NCBI GenBank assembly: GCA_965203195.1
Contig: OZ241860.1
Coordinates: 62,001-126,000 of the forward strand
Reading direction: 5' to 3'
Source of the DNA: Bin87 sp965203195
GTDB taxonomy: Bacteria > Chloroflexota > Dehalococcoidia > Lucifugimonadales > UBA3495
DNA: 64,000 bases
Shown: piece after piece, positions 7,964 to 17,127 of the stretch
Numbering within the stretch: the first letter of the stretch is position 1
Layout of the letters: each line of letters starts with the position of its first letter
Translations under genes and position numbers: made by a program
The notes under the pieces: model-generated
What the model was told of the DNA's origin: nothing
Database searches by the model: none
What the model saw: only the letters and a program-made list of their open reading frames with translations

Positions 7964-8905
7964 TCACGGCAAAGGTATCGGAACGCCGGCCCGCGCCGCC
8001 GCCTTGAACCGTTCCCGCGTGGCGCAGGCTTCGGAAAGCGCGATGACATTGTCCGCCTGCCCGGCAATGTCCGGCGTCAATATGCGCCCGTCGCAGGAAA
8101 CCACCGCAATAGTGCCCGATTGAGTCGCCTCGGCGTAAGCGTCCCGCACCGACCTGGCGGCCAGCACCTCGCCGGCGCCGGGCGTAAAGCCCTCGTTCAG
8201 CGCGCCAACCTGCTCATCCCGCACGCAGAAAGACCCCTTAAACCCGATGGCCCGCCCGCGCTGCGCCGCCGCCAGCGTCGCCGCCGGCGTCGCCAGCAGG
8301 CCCCGGTCCGGCGCCCGCCACCACGCCCCCAGCGGCGCCTTCCCCGCCGCCCCCGACAGCGTCACCAGCCGCTGCATCAGATACTGCATCAGATGGATTT
8401 CGCCCGACGGCTCCGGGCGCAAATCCATTATCAGGTCGGCCCGGCCCAGAGTAAGACCCCACACCCGCGGGCTGGCGGTGGCAATCTCCATCCCGTTATG
8501 ATTGCCCAACCCCGTTTCCAGCGCCGCCACTATGCTGACACTGCCGGGCAGCAGTCCCCTTTTCCCCTCCAGATCCGATATGATGGCATCCGCCTTGCGG
8601 ATCTGTCCCGCATCCTCGGCCCGACTGATGACCACGCCCGTCAGGCCGGGCCGGATGGCGGCCCGCAAATCGGCCAGCATCACCTCCGGGTCAATCTGCG
8701 CGCACACCTCCGCGCCGCCGCCCTGAACCTGCGCCAGCGCGTCGCCAAACCCTTCCCGCGCCCCCGGCTTGTCCCCTTCCGCCACAAACTCAACCAGGTC
8801 AAGTATGATGACATCCGCCCCGCTCCCCGGCGCGGCGGCCAGTCGCTTCGGCTGCGACGCCGGCGTCAGCAGCCAGGAACGGCGTATCTTGTCGTAAGCC
8901 GGCAT
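7964..8905 (-). CDS. HpcH/HpaI aldolase/citrate lyase (CitE-like) paralogue 3
   Basis: 313 residues, first gene of the operon. The C-terminal catalytic half is the most canonical of the three (VAALETGLG, then LTLGRADLIMDL), but the N-terminal DLED motif is altered to LDLVEFV. A central Gly/Ala/Trp segment (GAAGKAPLGAWWRAPDRG) is unusual. The ATG at 8905 is the first start after the upstream gap. The distance to paralogue 2 is 76 bases. The three proteins could form a hetero-complex or act on related hydroxyacyl-CoA intermediates; neither is shown by sequence. Confidence 0.82.
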   Translation of the reverse strand: MPAYDKIRRSWLLTPASQPKRLAAAPGSGADVIILDLVEFVAEGDKPGAREGFGDALAQVQGGGAEVCAQIDPEVMLADLRAAIRPGLTGVVISRAEDAGQIRKADAIISDLEGKRGLLPGSVSIVAALETGLGNHNGMEIATASPRVWGLTLGRADLIMDLRPEPSGEIHLMQYLMQRLVTLSGAAGKAPLGAWWRAPDRGLLATPAATLAAAQRGRAIGFKGSFCVRDEQVGALNEGFTPGAGEVLAARSVRDAYAEATQSGTIAVVSCDGRILTPDIAGQADNVIALSEACATRERFKAAARAGVPIPLP

Positions 8906-9460
8906 AATGCTTATCCACCTTTTTATGGCAACCCCGACGGCGCATTATGCGGTATAATGCGCCCGCGACTTGCGAACTTGAATGACGGCAAGCCGTCTCC
9001 CGTTGGCGATTGTACCCCATACCAACTCCTTTGGCAAACATATTGGGGCAACTGCCGATTCCTCGCCGTCCCCGGCCCGTACCCGCCCCCAATTTCCCGT
9101 ATCATCCTGTCATCACATTGCCGCCCTCGACCTTTGACGCCAGTTATGTAAAGACTGAAATCCGGCCATCCCACCTCACTACACCGGATTGTCCGCGCCT
9201 TGTCCCGCCAGCGACCGCGTTTCCTTGCCACCGGCTTGGCAACTGGTTTGGACAGCGGCCCGTCTCTCCGGCATAAACCGGAGGCATAAACCGGCATAAC
9301 GCCAGGTTCAGACCGCCTCGCCGGCAACCTTGCGGCCATCGTATCCGGGCTTCTATCCGTATCCGGTTATACCCAACGCCGTCTATCCTGCTACACTTTG
9401 CCTTTCCAAACTTGACTCTGTTATCCCATCGTACCCCGCCACTGCCCACAGGAGCCGCCC
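8906..9460. other. 555-bp divergent intergenic region
   Basis: Divergent upstream region of the aldolase operon (minus) and the STAND gene (plus). No ORF in it has a ribosome site or recognisable domain. It holds a 10-bp perfect inverted repeat at 8939-8963 and short CCGGTAT/TATCCGG-like words, so it is presumably the promoter region for both units. Confidence 0.6.
8939..8963. promoter_or_regulatory. Perfect palindrome, possible operator
   Basis: GGCGCATTAT and ATAATGCGCC are separated by GCGGT. The palindrome contains TATAAT on the plus strand and CATAAT on the minus strand, about 35-60 bp upstream of the first aldolase gene. A dimeric repressor site over a -10 box is plausible; no matching regulator gene is adjacent. 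Confidence 0.45.
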
Positions 9461-12400
9461 GTGTCCACCACTGCTACCCCCTCTCTGCAAATCCAGGACT
9501 TATCCGACTCCGGGCAGCTGCAAGTGAGCCTCGTCCAGCCGGGAGCCGACGTCCGCCCCGCCCCCCCGGCCCCGTTCACCCTGGCCTTCTCCCCCGACGA
9601 ACGCGCCGCCCTTGACCGCTACCACGCCGAATATCTGCGCCCCGGCGTGGACGCCCTGCCGCGCCTCGCCGCGGTGGAAACCGCAATGCGCAACCTGGGC
9701 CGTCTCCTCTTTGAGCTGGCTTTCCCCGCCGCCGGCGCCGCCCGCCGCCTGCTGGACGACGCCCTGGCCCTGGCCGCCGGCGCCAACCCCCCCGAACTGG
9801 CTGTCATATCCCCAAACCCCGACTTCCTCTCTCTGCCCTGGGAACTGCTCAATGACCCCAGGCTGGGCTACTTCGTTCCCGGACTGGCCGGCGTGGCCCG
9901 GCAAACCACTGCGTCTATCCCCTCCGACCAAACCGATGAACGCGGCGAGGACGTCCTCAATGTCCTGATGCTTTCGCCATCGCCCCTTGACGAAGCCATC
10001 CCCGCCCGTGGCCCCCTGCTTGCCGGCCCCGTCATCGCCGGCGGCAGTCTGGCGTCCGCTGCCGTGACGGCCCTGGAAGGCTTGAACTCCCAGGCGTCCC
10101 TGGACAACCCGCGCCCGGCCACTCTGGAAGCAATGCGCCGGCTGCTGGAACGCAGCCCCGCCCACTACCACATCGCCCATCTGGACGGCATTGCCTTGGA
10201 CGCCGCCGGCGCCGTCCGGCTGGAAAACGAAACCGGCGCCTCTCACCCCGTGCCCCCGGCCGAACTGGGCGCTCTGCTGGCCGCGGCCGGCGTCAAGGTA
10301 GCCCTGCTGTCCGCCGGCCTCCAGCCCGATGCCCCCGCCGCCGCCCTCTGGACCCGCGCCGCCCTGGCTCTGGCCGGCGCCGGCGTCCCCCAGGTTGCCC
10401 TCCTGCCCGCGCCATTGCACCCGGACATTGCGGAAACGGCTATGCGGACTTTCTACACCGGCCTGGCCCGGGGCAATGACGTCGCCGCCGCCGTGGCCGC
10501 CCTGCGCCGGGAGCTGATGAACGCCCCGGAACGACTCACCATCCACGGCCGCCGCGTTTCCTGGGACTGGCAGCCCCCTGCCGTCTATCGTTCCCGCCAC
10601 TATCTGCCCCCGGCCATCGCCGAACACCGCCCCGACCCTCTGGCCGCCCCGGTGATAAACCCGGAGGATGCCGCCCCGGAGGAGGACTTGCAGATACCCG
10701 CCGCCGGCCGCTACGGGCTGATTGGCCGGCAGCCGGAAATGCGCCAGCTGGAACGCGCCCTGCGCGCCCACCCGGTCGTCCTGCTGCACGGCGCCGCCGG
10801 CGCCGGCAAAACCGAACTGGCCCTGGCCTTGTGCCGCTGGTTCCTCAAGCCGGCCCGCGTCGCCTGCCCCGGCGGGGTATTCTACACCGCTTTTGAAGCC
10901 TCCCAGCCGGCGGGCCTGGAACGGGTCGTCCACGAAATCGGCACCGCCGTGGCCGGCCTGGACTTTGCCGACCAGCCCGCGGCACGCCAGCTCCGCTGGG
11001 TAACGGCCTACTTGCAGGAAAACCCGTCTCTCCTGGTATGGGACAACGCGGAAAACATCGCCGGCTTCCCCGACGGCGCCCCCGGCCTGCTGGACGAATC
11101 GGAACTACCCGCCCTGACGTCGTTCCTCTCCGAAATCACCGCCGGCCCCGCCGCCAGCCGCGCCCTGCTGCTCACCCGCCGCCCCTCCGAAACCTGGCTG
11201 TCGTCGTCCGACCGGATGCCTCTGGCCACTGTCGCCCTGGACGGGCTGTCGCCGTCCGACCGGATGCCCCTGGCCGCTGCCGTAATGCACCAGGCCGGCG
11301 TCTCTCCCTCCCGCGCCGGCGACGACCTCGCCGAACTGCTGGACCTGTTGCAGGGACACCCCCTGGCCATGCAAATTGCCTTGCCCCTGGCCAAGGACAC
11401 GCCGCCGGCCGCCGTCGTCAGCGAAATCCGCCGCCGGCGCGACGAAGCCCCCGACGCAGCCGAACCCGCCCGCCCGCCCATCCTCACCGCCGCTATGGAA
11501 TACGCCTACTCCAAAATGTCCCGCCGGGGCCGCGCCCACCTGCCTTTCCTCGCCCTGTTCCAGCGCCGGGTAATGCTGGACATCCTGTCCCACATCACCG
11601 AGGAGCGGGTCTATGGACAGGTGATGGGCGGCGACCTGGCCGCCGGCGCCTCCCGCACCCTGCTGGGCCCCGAGGGCGGGATGCAGTCATCCGGCCGTTC
11701 CTACGCCGCCTGCCGCACCCTTCTGCGCCAGGCTCAGGCCGCCGGCTTCCTGGAAGCCGTATCCCCCAGCGTGTACCAGATTCACCCCGCCCTGCCCTGG
11801 TTCCTGGGCCGCAAGCTGGGACGCCAGGTATCCGCCGACGGCATCCGCCGCCTGGAACAGGAATTCGTCCGCGTCTATGCCGACACCGCCGACTACTTTA
11901 TGGAAAGCCTCTACGAAAACCAGGACACCGGCGTCACCGCCGTCCTGGCCGAGGAAGGCAACCTCTCCCAGGCCCTGGGCCTGGCCCTGGAATACCGCCA
12001 GTGGGACAACTCCCAGCTGCTCATCCAGCCCCTGGCGCAGGTGTACCGGATGCAAAAACGCTTCCCCGAACTGCGCCGCCTCCGCGCCCAGCTGCTGGAC
12101 GCCATCGGACACACCGCCGCCCAGGCCGAAAGCAACGGCGCCATCGACTTCTGGCAGTACCTCCTCGGCACCGACGCCATGGAATCCGTCGAACTTATGG
12201 ACCTGGACCGCGCCGAAACCTACAACCGGCGCCTGCTGGACTACCTGCTGTCCCAACCCGACGGCGCCGCCGACCCCCGTACCGCCGCCGTCTATCACCA
12301 GAACGGACTCATCGCCACCCGCCGGGGCCACCTCGACGATGCCTCCCAATGGCTGGAAAAGGGCCTGGAAATCATCGACGGCGGCGATGACCAGGAATCC

Positions 12401-13288
12401 ATCGCCGACGCCTGCTTCGCCATCGGCCAGGTGCGCCACCACCAGCGGCAGTACGGCGCCGCCAAAGAATGGTACGCCCGCGCCCTGGACATCCACCAGC
12501 GCCTGCCCGACTACGAGGAAATGGTCAACGACTTCCGCGCCCTCGGCTCCGCCTGCCACCTGCGCTTTGAATACGACGAAGCCCGCAGCTGGTATCACCG
12601 CGCCCGCGAACTGGTCGAGGAAAACCGGGACGAGGAAACCGCCGTCCACATCTTTCACGCCCTCGGCGCCGTGGACCATTCCGAATACCTCTTTGAGGAA
12701 GCCCAATCCTGGTACCAGCAGGCCCTGGGCCTCGCCGACCGCCTCGGTATGACCGGCCAGATGGTCGTGGCATTCCACCACCTCGGCCTCCTGGCCCAGG
12801 CTCGGGGCATCCCCGACGAAGCCGAGGAATGGCTGCGCGTGGCTATGGAATACCGCGAGCAAATGGGCGACCGGCGCGGCGTCGGCATCGAAGCCCGCCA
12901 GCTGGGCGTCATCCACCACGAACAGGGCAACCTGGAAATGGCCTATCACTGGTACGACCAGGCCCGCAGCGCCTTTGAACAGGTCAACGACCCCCTCCGC
13001 GCCGCCCGCGCCTGCGGCCAGCTCGGTATGGTCGAGGAGGAACGCGGCAACCTGCCCAACGCCCTCCGCTGGGTCGCTCACACCTACCGCCTGATTGCCG
13101 ACCACCAACTGCCTATGCTGGAACCCGTCACCGCCCACCTGTCCCGTCTGCGCGAACGAATGGGCGCCGACGACTTCCGCCGGTGGTGGCTGGACAACAC
13201 CGGCGCCGAACCACCCAACGATGCCAACTTCCTAGCCGATGCCGAACCCCCGGACGATAAGGAAACGAATACCGAAAACATTCCGTAA
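9461..13288 (+). CDS. CHAT-like/STAND ATPase/TPR signalling protein, degenerate protease
   Basis: 1275 residues from GTG 9461, with AGGAG 7 bases upstream. Residues about 40-390 resemble a CHAT caspase-like domain: DFLSLPWELLND (121-132) is the conserved PWELL strand and YHIAHLDG (236-243) aligns with the catalytic His loop. The Cys motif LNAC is replaced by LLSAG (Gly286), so proteolysis is unlikely. An NB-ARC/STAND ATPase follows, with Walker A GAAGAGKT (444-451), Walker B LLVWDN (524-529) and LLLTRRP sensor (570-576). Tetratricopeptide repeats fill about 943-1200 (for example ALGSACHLRFEYDEARSWYHRA). STAND proteins with effector, NTPase and sensor repeats work as oligomerising switches in signalling or phage defence. 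Here the TPRs should sense and the dead CHAT domain may act as an adaptor. The flanking genes do not define a partner. Confidence 0.85.
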   Translation: MSTTATPSLQIQDLSDSGQLQVSLVQPGADVRPAPPAPFTLAFSPDERAALDRYHAEYLRPGVDALPRLAAVETAMRNLGRLLFELAFPAAGAARRLLDDALALAAGANPPELAVISPNPDFLSLPWELLNDPRLGYFVPGLAGVARQTTASIPSDQTDERGEDVLNVLMLSPSPLDEAIPARGPLLAGPVIAGGSLASAAVTALEGLNSQASLDNPRPATLEAMRRLLERSPAHYHIAHLDGIALDAAGAVRLENETGASHPVPPAELGALLAAAGVKVALLSAGLQPDAPAAALWTRAALALAGAGVPQVALLPAPLHPDIAETAMRTFYTGLARGNDVAAAVAALRRELMNAPERLTIHGRRVSWDWQPPAVYRSRHYLPPAIAEHRPDPLAAPVINPEDAAPEEDLQIPAAGRYGLIGRQPEMRQLERALRAHPVVLLHGAAGAGKTELALALCRWFLKPARVACPGGVFYTAFEASQPAGLERVVHEIGTAVAGLDFADQPAARQLRWVTAYLQENPSLLVWDNAENIAGFPDGAPGLLDESELPALTSFLSEITAGPAASRALLLTRRPSETWLSSSDRMPLATVALDGLSPSDRMPLAAAVMHQAGVSPSRAGDDLAELLDLLQGHPLAMQIALPLAKDTPPAAVVSEIRRRRDEAPDAAEPARPPILTAAMEYAYSKMSRRGRAHLPFLALFQRRVMLDILSHITEERVYGQVMGGDLAAGASRTLLGPEGGMQSSGRSYAACRTLLRQAQAAGFLEAVSPSVYQIHPALPWFLGRKLGRQVSADGIRRLEQEFVRVYADTADYFMESLYENQDTGVTAVLAEEGNLSQALGLALEYRQWDNSQLLIQPLAQVYRMQKRFPELRRLRAQLLDAIGHTAAQAESNGAIDFWQYLLGTDAMESVELMDLDRAETYNRRLLDYLLSQPDGAADPRTAAVYHQNGLIATRRGHLDDASQWLEKGLEIIDGGDDQESIADACFAIGQVRHHQRQYGAAKEWYARALDIHQRLPDYEEMVNDFRALGSACHLRFEYDEARSWYHRARELVEENRDEETAVHIFHALGAVDHSEYLFEEAQSWYQQALGLADRLGMTGQMVVAFHHLGLLAQARGIPDEAEEWLRVAMEYREQMGDRRGVGIEARQLGVIHHEQGNLEMAYHWYDQARSAFEQVNDPLRAARACGQLGMVEEERGNLPNALRWVAHTYRLIADHQLPMLEPVTAHLSRLRERMGADDFRRWWLDNTGAEPPNDANFLADAEPPDDKETNTENIP
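11207..11302 (+). repeat. In-frame 48-bp tandem duplication in STAND gene
   Basis: TCCGACCGGATGCC recurs after exactly 48 bp (11207 and 11255), with near-identical flanks. It encodes two 16-residue units containing SDRMPLA within the NTPase domain, just after the sensor strand. The duplication keeps frame and looks recent. Confidence 0.8.
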
Positions 13289-13426
13289 CCCAACGCCGGC
13301 TTGCCCTGCTGTCCCCGTTCCCCGTGAATGTGTCAATGCCCCTGCGGAAAGCCGGCGCCAATTCCTGTTTCCCCGCCGCCCGCCGGCACCACATCCCGCC
13401 GGCGGCAGACCTCAAGGTGAACTCCT

Positions 13427-15427
13427 ATGGCGCTAACCCGACTGGACACCGCTATCCGTCTCCCCTTCGCCAACGGCCAAACCTTCGGCGCGGTGGGCGC
13501 CTACGAGCGCATTGACGGCTTCGCCCATTTCGCCGTTGACCCGGATCATCCCGACAACGCCGTTATCGCCGACATCGCCCTCGCCCCCCGCAACTTCTCC
13601 GGCCTGGTGGAATTCTACGCCAATTTCCGCATCCTCAAGCCCGTGGACAACGACCACGGCAACGGCCGGCTGCTGCTGGACGTCCCCAACCGGGGACGGG
13701 AACTGGCCCTCAAAAACCTCAACAGTGCCCCCGATACGCCCGCCGAAGCCCTCCCTCATCCCGGCAACGGCTACCTGATGCGCGCCGGCTACACCCTGAT
13801 CTGGTGCGGCTGGCAGCACGACGTCCCCGACGCCCCCGGCCTGTTCCGCTGCGCTGTCCCCAACGCCGTTCACCCCGACGGCTCCCCGGTCTCCGGCCCG
13901 GTCATCGTATCCTTCCAGCCCACCCTGCCCACCGACACGCAGTTCCTCTCCGACCGCAACCACCAGCCCTATCCGACCAACCACCTGGAAAGCTGGGATT
14001 CCGTCCTTACCGTTCAGGACTACGAGGACGGCCCCGAAACCGTCATCCCTCGCGCGCAGTGGGCATTCGCCCGTATGTCCCCCGACGGCCGCCGCCTCCC
14101 CGATGCCACCAGCGTCACTCTGGACGGCGGCTTTGCGCCGGGCAAGGTCTATCGCGTCCGCTACGAAACCTGTCACGCCCCGGTAGTTGGCCTCGGCCTG
14201 CTGGCCACGCGGGACATCGCCGCCTGGCTGCGCTACGAAACGGCCGACGCCGCCGGCGCCGTCAACCCTCTCGCCGGCGCCCTGGGCCGCGCCTACGCCT
14301 ACGGACGCAGCCAGAGCGGACGCTTCCTCCGCCAGTTCCTCTACCTGGGCCTGAACCGGGACGAAACCGCCGGCCGCATCGTCTTTGACGGGATGCTGCC
14401 CAACGTCGCCGGCGGCAAAATGGGCGAATTCAACGTCCGCTTCGGACAGCCCTCCAGCCTGTCCAACCACAGCGTCAACAACCTGCTGCCCTTCCGCGAC
14501 CTCAACCGCGACGGCTCCGACGGCATCCTGGCCGAAACAACCCGGCGCGGCGTCGCCCCCAAAGTCATCTACACCAACACCGCCTCCGAATACTGGGGCG
14601 GACACGGCGCCCTGGCCCATACCACCCCGGACGGCAAGACCGATATTCCTCTGCCCGACAATGTGCGTTCCTGGCTTTTCGCCGGCGCCCAGCACGCCCC
14701 CGCTCCGTTGCCCTTGTCCGACGTCAACCCCGACACCGGCGCGCGCGGCGTACACTTCCTCAACTACGTTGACTACCGCCCGCTGATGCGCGCCGCCCTG
14801 CATCGCCTCGACCGCTGGGTTACCCATAATGAACCGCCCCCCGGCAATCGTTATCCCTGCCACGCCGACGGCAACATCATCCCCGCCGCAGACGCCGCCG
14901 CCTTGTTCCGAACCCTGCCGGGCGCTGCCTTCCCCGACCATCTGAAAACCGTCCGCCGTCTGGACTTCGGCCCCGACCGCGCCGTTCCCACCCGGATACC
15001 CCCGGCCGTGGGCGCCCCCTACCCGACGCTGGTCTCCGCCCTGGACGATGACGGCAACGAAACCGGCGGCGTGCGCCTGCCTGCCATTGCCGTCCCCCTG
15101 GCCACCTACGCCGGCTGGAACGTGCGCCACCCCGACATCGGCGGCGCCGGCCAGACCCTGGCCCCCGGCGGCACCCTGGCCGGCAGCGCCATCCCTTTCG
15201 CTGCCACCCGCGCCGCCCGGCTGGCTGCCGGCGACCCGCGCCCGTCTATTGAGGAACGCTACGCCTCCCGGGACGAATACCTGGAGCGGGTGCGGGACTG
15301 CGCCGCCGCCCTGGCCGCCGCCGGCTACCTGCTGGCCGAGGACATCCCCACGCTGGAATCCCACGGCGCCGAGGTGTACGATGCCATCATCGCACGGCCC
15401 GAAGCCGTGCCGCCCGCCGCCGACTAA
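13427..15427 (+). CDS. Alpha/beta hydrolase domain protein (Abhydrolase_10-like)
   Basis: 666 residues, typical of the long hydrolase-domain family often annotated only as alpha/beta hydrolase. The nucleophile elbow is GRSQSGRFLRQF near residue 300. Other family-like stretches are GYTLIWCGWQHDV, VIYTNTASEYWGGHGAL and LDFGPDRAVPTRIPP. There is no signal peptide, so it is probably cytoplasmic. An AAGGTGA sequence precedes ATG 13427. Substrate is unknown; the family is thought to act on esters or lactones. It is followed by the toxin-antitoxin pair 23 bases downstream. Confidence 0.8.
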   Translation: MALTRLDTAIRLPFANGQTFGAVGAYERIDGFAHFAVDPDHPDNAVIADIALAPRNFSGLVEFYANFRILKPVDNDHGNGRLLLDVPNRGRELALKNLNSAPDTPAEALPHPGNGYLMRAGYTLIWCGWQHDVPDAPGLFRCAVPNAVHPDGSPVSGPVIVSFQPTLPTDTQFLSDRNHQPYPTNHLESWDSVLTVQDYEDGPETVIPRAQWAFARMSPDGRRLPDATSVTLDGGFAPGKVYRVRYETCHAPVVGLGLLATRDIAAWLRYETADAAGAVNPLAGALGRAYAYGRSQSGRFLRQFLYLGLNRDETAGRIVFDGMLPNVAGGKMGEFNVRFGQPSSLSNHSVNNLLPFRDLNRDGSDGILAETTRRGVAPKVIYTNTASEYWGGHGALAHTTPDGKTDIPLPDNVRSWLFAGAQHAPAPLPLSDVNPDTGARGVHFLNYVDYRPLMRAALHRLDRWVTHNEPPPGNRYPCHADGNIIPAADAAALFRTLPGAAFPDHLKTVRRLDFGPDRAVPTRIPPAVGAPYPTLVSALDDDGNETGGVRLPAIAVPLATYAGWNVRHPDIGGAGQTLAPGGTLAGSAIPFAATRAARLAAGDPRPSIEERYASRDEYLERVRDCAAALAAAGYLLAEDIPTLESHGAEVYDAIIARPEAVPPAAD

Positions 15428-15450
15428 CCTTGCCGCCACAGGAGGCGCTT

Positions 15451-15747
15451 ATGGAACCCTCCAACGAACTCAACTATTATGTCGAACCCCGCTACCAGGT
15501 CCACACCCTTACCCTGGACGAATTCAAGGAGCAGTGCCTCGATTTCGTCTCCAAAATCGCCGCCGCTGACGATGACCAGACCATTGAGGTCATCATCTTT
15601 GACGGCGACGATCCCGTTGCTTTCCTGACCCGCTACGAACCCCCGCAGCTCCCCGAGTATCCGCCCATCAAAGTCGAAATCCTCGGCGACATCGTCTCCC
15701 CGATGCCGGCAGAATGGTATTCTCCGCCTGCCCGAAATGAGGAGTAG
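15451..15747 (+). CDS. Antitoxin-like protein of PIN pair
   Basis: 98 residues. AGGAGG lies 8 bases before ATG 15451, favouring it over the in-frame start at 15430. It is an acidic protein with a Phd/YefM-like opening (VHTLTLDEFKEQCLDFVSKI) and a long acidic, Pro-rich tail that could wrap the toxin. The PIN-domain gene starts 6 bases after its stop, the usual antitoxin-first order. Family assignment rests mainly on that context. Confidence 0.7.
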   Translation: MEPSNELNYYVEPRYQVHTLTLDEFKEQCLDFVSKIAAADDDQTIEVIIFDGDDPVAFLTRYEPPQLPEYPPIKVEILGDIVSPMPAEWYSPPARNEE

Positions 15748-15753
15748 CGCCCG

Positions 15754-16149
15754 ATGCTCCTTGATACCCACTGCTGCATCTGGTTGATTAGCAAGGACCG
15801 CCGGCTTGGCCCGCAAGCCGGCAACCGAATCGAATCGGCCCAACGACGCCAGGAAGTCGCCTTTTCTGCTATCTCCCTCTGGGAAATCGCGATGCTGTTG
15901 CAGAAAAACCGTCTGGACAACGATATGACCGCCGACCAGTGGCGGCAGGCATTGCTCGACCGTGGCTTCCACGAAATCCCCGTTGATGGCGCCATCGCCG
16001 CCCGCGCCGGTTCTTTGCCGGATATGCACGGCGACCCCGCCGACCGTATCATCATCGCCACTGCCCTCGCCGGCCACCAGCTCATCACCGACGACCGGCT
16101 GATACTCAACTGGCCCGGACGCCTCGACTGCTTCCCCGCCCGCCGCTAA
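15754..16149 (+). CDS. PIN-domain ribonuclease toxin (VapC-like)
   Basis: 131 residues, the usual PIN toxin length. MLLDTHCCIWLI provides the first acidic residue (Asp4), SAISLWEIAML the conserved Glu, and GDPADRIIIATALAGHQLITDD the remaining acidic cluster that binds Mg for RNA cleavage. The ribosome site overlaps the end of the antitoxin gene, implying coupled translation. As a type II toxin it should cut RNA when the antitoxin is lost; the target cannot be read from the sequence. Confidence 0.88.
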   Translation: MLLDTHCCIWLISKDRRLGPQAGNRIESAQRRQEVAFSAISLWEIAMLLQKNRLDNDMTADQWRQALLDRGFHEIPVDGAIAARAGSLPDMHGDPADRIIIATALAGHQLITDDRLILNWPGRLDCFPARR

Positions 16150-16177
16150 CTGCCCCCGTCCCGAGGAGAAACCTGTT

Positions 16178-17020
16178 ATGTCCGTTGGCATTTCCATACC
16201 CCTGCCCGCCTACACCCTGGACCCGGCCTTTATGGCGGGCGCCGCTGAAGCCCTCGGCTTTGAATCCATCTGGTACGCCGAGCATCCCGTTCTGCCCGTG
16301 CAGAGCGCCAGCCAATTCCCCTCCGGCGGCGCCATCCCCTGGACTTACGCCCACTTCGCCGACCCCTACATCGCCCTGGCCCGCGCTTCCGGTGCCACCA
16401 ACGCCATCAAACTCGGCACCGGCATCACCCTGGTGCCGGAACGCAACCCCCTGCTGCTGGCCAAAGAAATCGCTACCCTCGACCGCATCAGCGGCGGACG
16501 CTTCCTCTTTGGCATCGGCGCCGGCTGGAACCGGGAGGAAACGGAGATTTTCGGCGGCGACTTCGACCACCGCTGGACGCAAACCCGCGAAGCCGTCGCC
16601 GCTATGAAGGAACTCTGGACGCAAGACGAAGCCGAGTACCACGGCGCCTACTACAACTTCCCGCCCGTCAAATGCAACCCCAAGCCCGTCCAGCAGCCCC
16701 ATCCGCCGGTGATCCTGGGCGGCCTGGCCCGCCGGGTGCTTCAGAGAGTCGCTGCTTGGGGCGACGGCTGGCTGCCCAATCGCATCACGCCCGCCGAAGT
16801 GGAAAACAGCCGCCGCCAGCTGGACACTCTGGCCGCCGCCCGCGGCCGCGACCCTCAATCCCTCACCATCTCCGTGTACGGCCAGCCCCCCGACGGACCG
16901 CTGGTGCAGGACTTCCTCAACGCCGGCGCCAACCGCGTCGTCGTCCGCCCCGAACACTGCGACTCCGAAGCCGAAATGTCCGCCCAGCTGGAACGAATCG
17001 CCGCCTCAGTGCTGCGCTGA
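16178..17020 (+). CDS. LLM-class flavin/F420-dependent oxidoreductase
   Basis: 280 residues with the bacterial luciferase-like TIM-barrel signatures GFESIWYAEHPVLP, KLGTGITLVPERNPLLLAKEIATL and GGRFLFGIGAGW. The layout matches actinobacterial/Chloroflexota F420-dependent subfamilies, and a cofE gene in this window supports F420 use. CGAGGAG precedes ATG 16178. It sits upstream of an MmgE/PrpD gene by 107 bases, so a shared catabolic route is possible. Substrate unknown. Confidence 0.85.
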   Translation: MSVGISIPLPAYTLDPAFMAGAAEALGFESIWYAEHPVLPVQSASQFPSGGAIPWTYAHFADPYIALARASGATNAIKLGTGITLVPERNPLLLAKEIATLDRISGGRFLFGIGAGWNREETEIFGGDFDHRWTQTREAVAAMKELWTQDEAEYHGAYYNFPPVKCNPKPVQQPHPPVILGGLARRVLQRVAAWGDGWLPNRITPAEVENSRRQLDTLAAARGRDPQSLTISVYGQPPDGPLVQDFLNAGANRVVVRPEHCDSEAEMSAQLERIAASVLR

Positions 17021-17127
17021 ACGCCCCCCTTTCGCGCCGCCGGATACCCGGCCCGTCGCTTCCCCCGGGGCCACCGTTCCCCCAGGCCCGCTGTTCCCCC
17101 GGCCAATAAACCAGAGGTAACGCCGCT

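Noticed and set aside
9134..9139. TTGACG as a -35 for the STAND gene
   Set aside because: No -10 at proper spacing could be identified.
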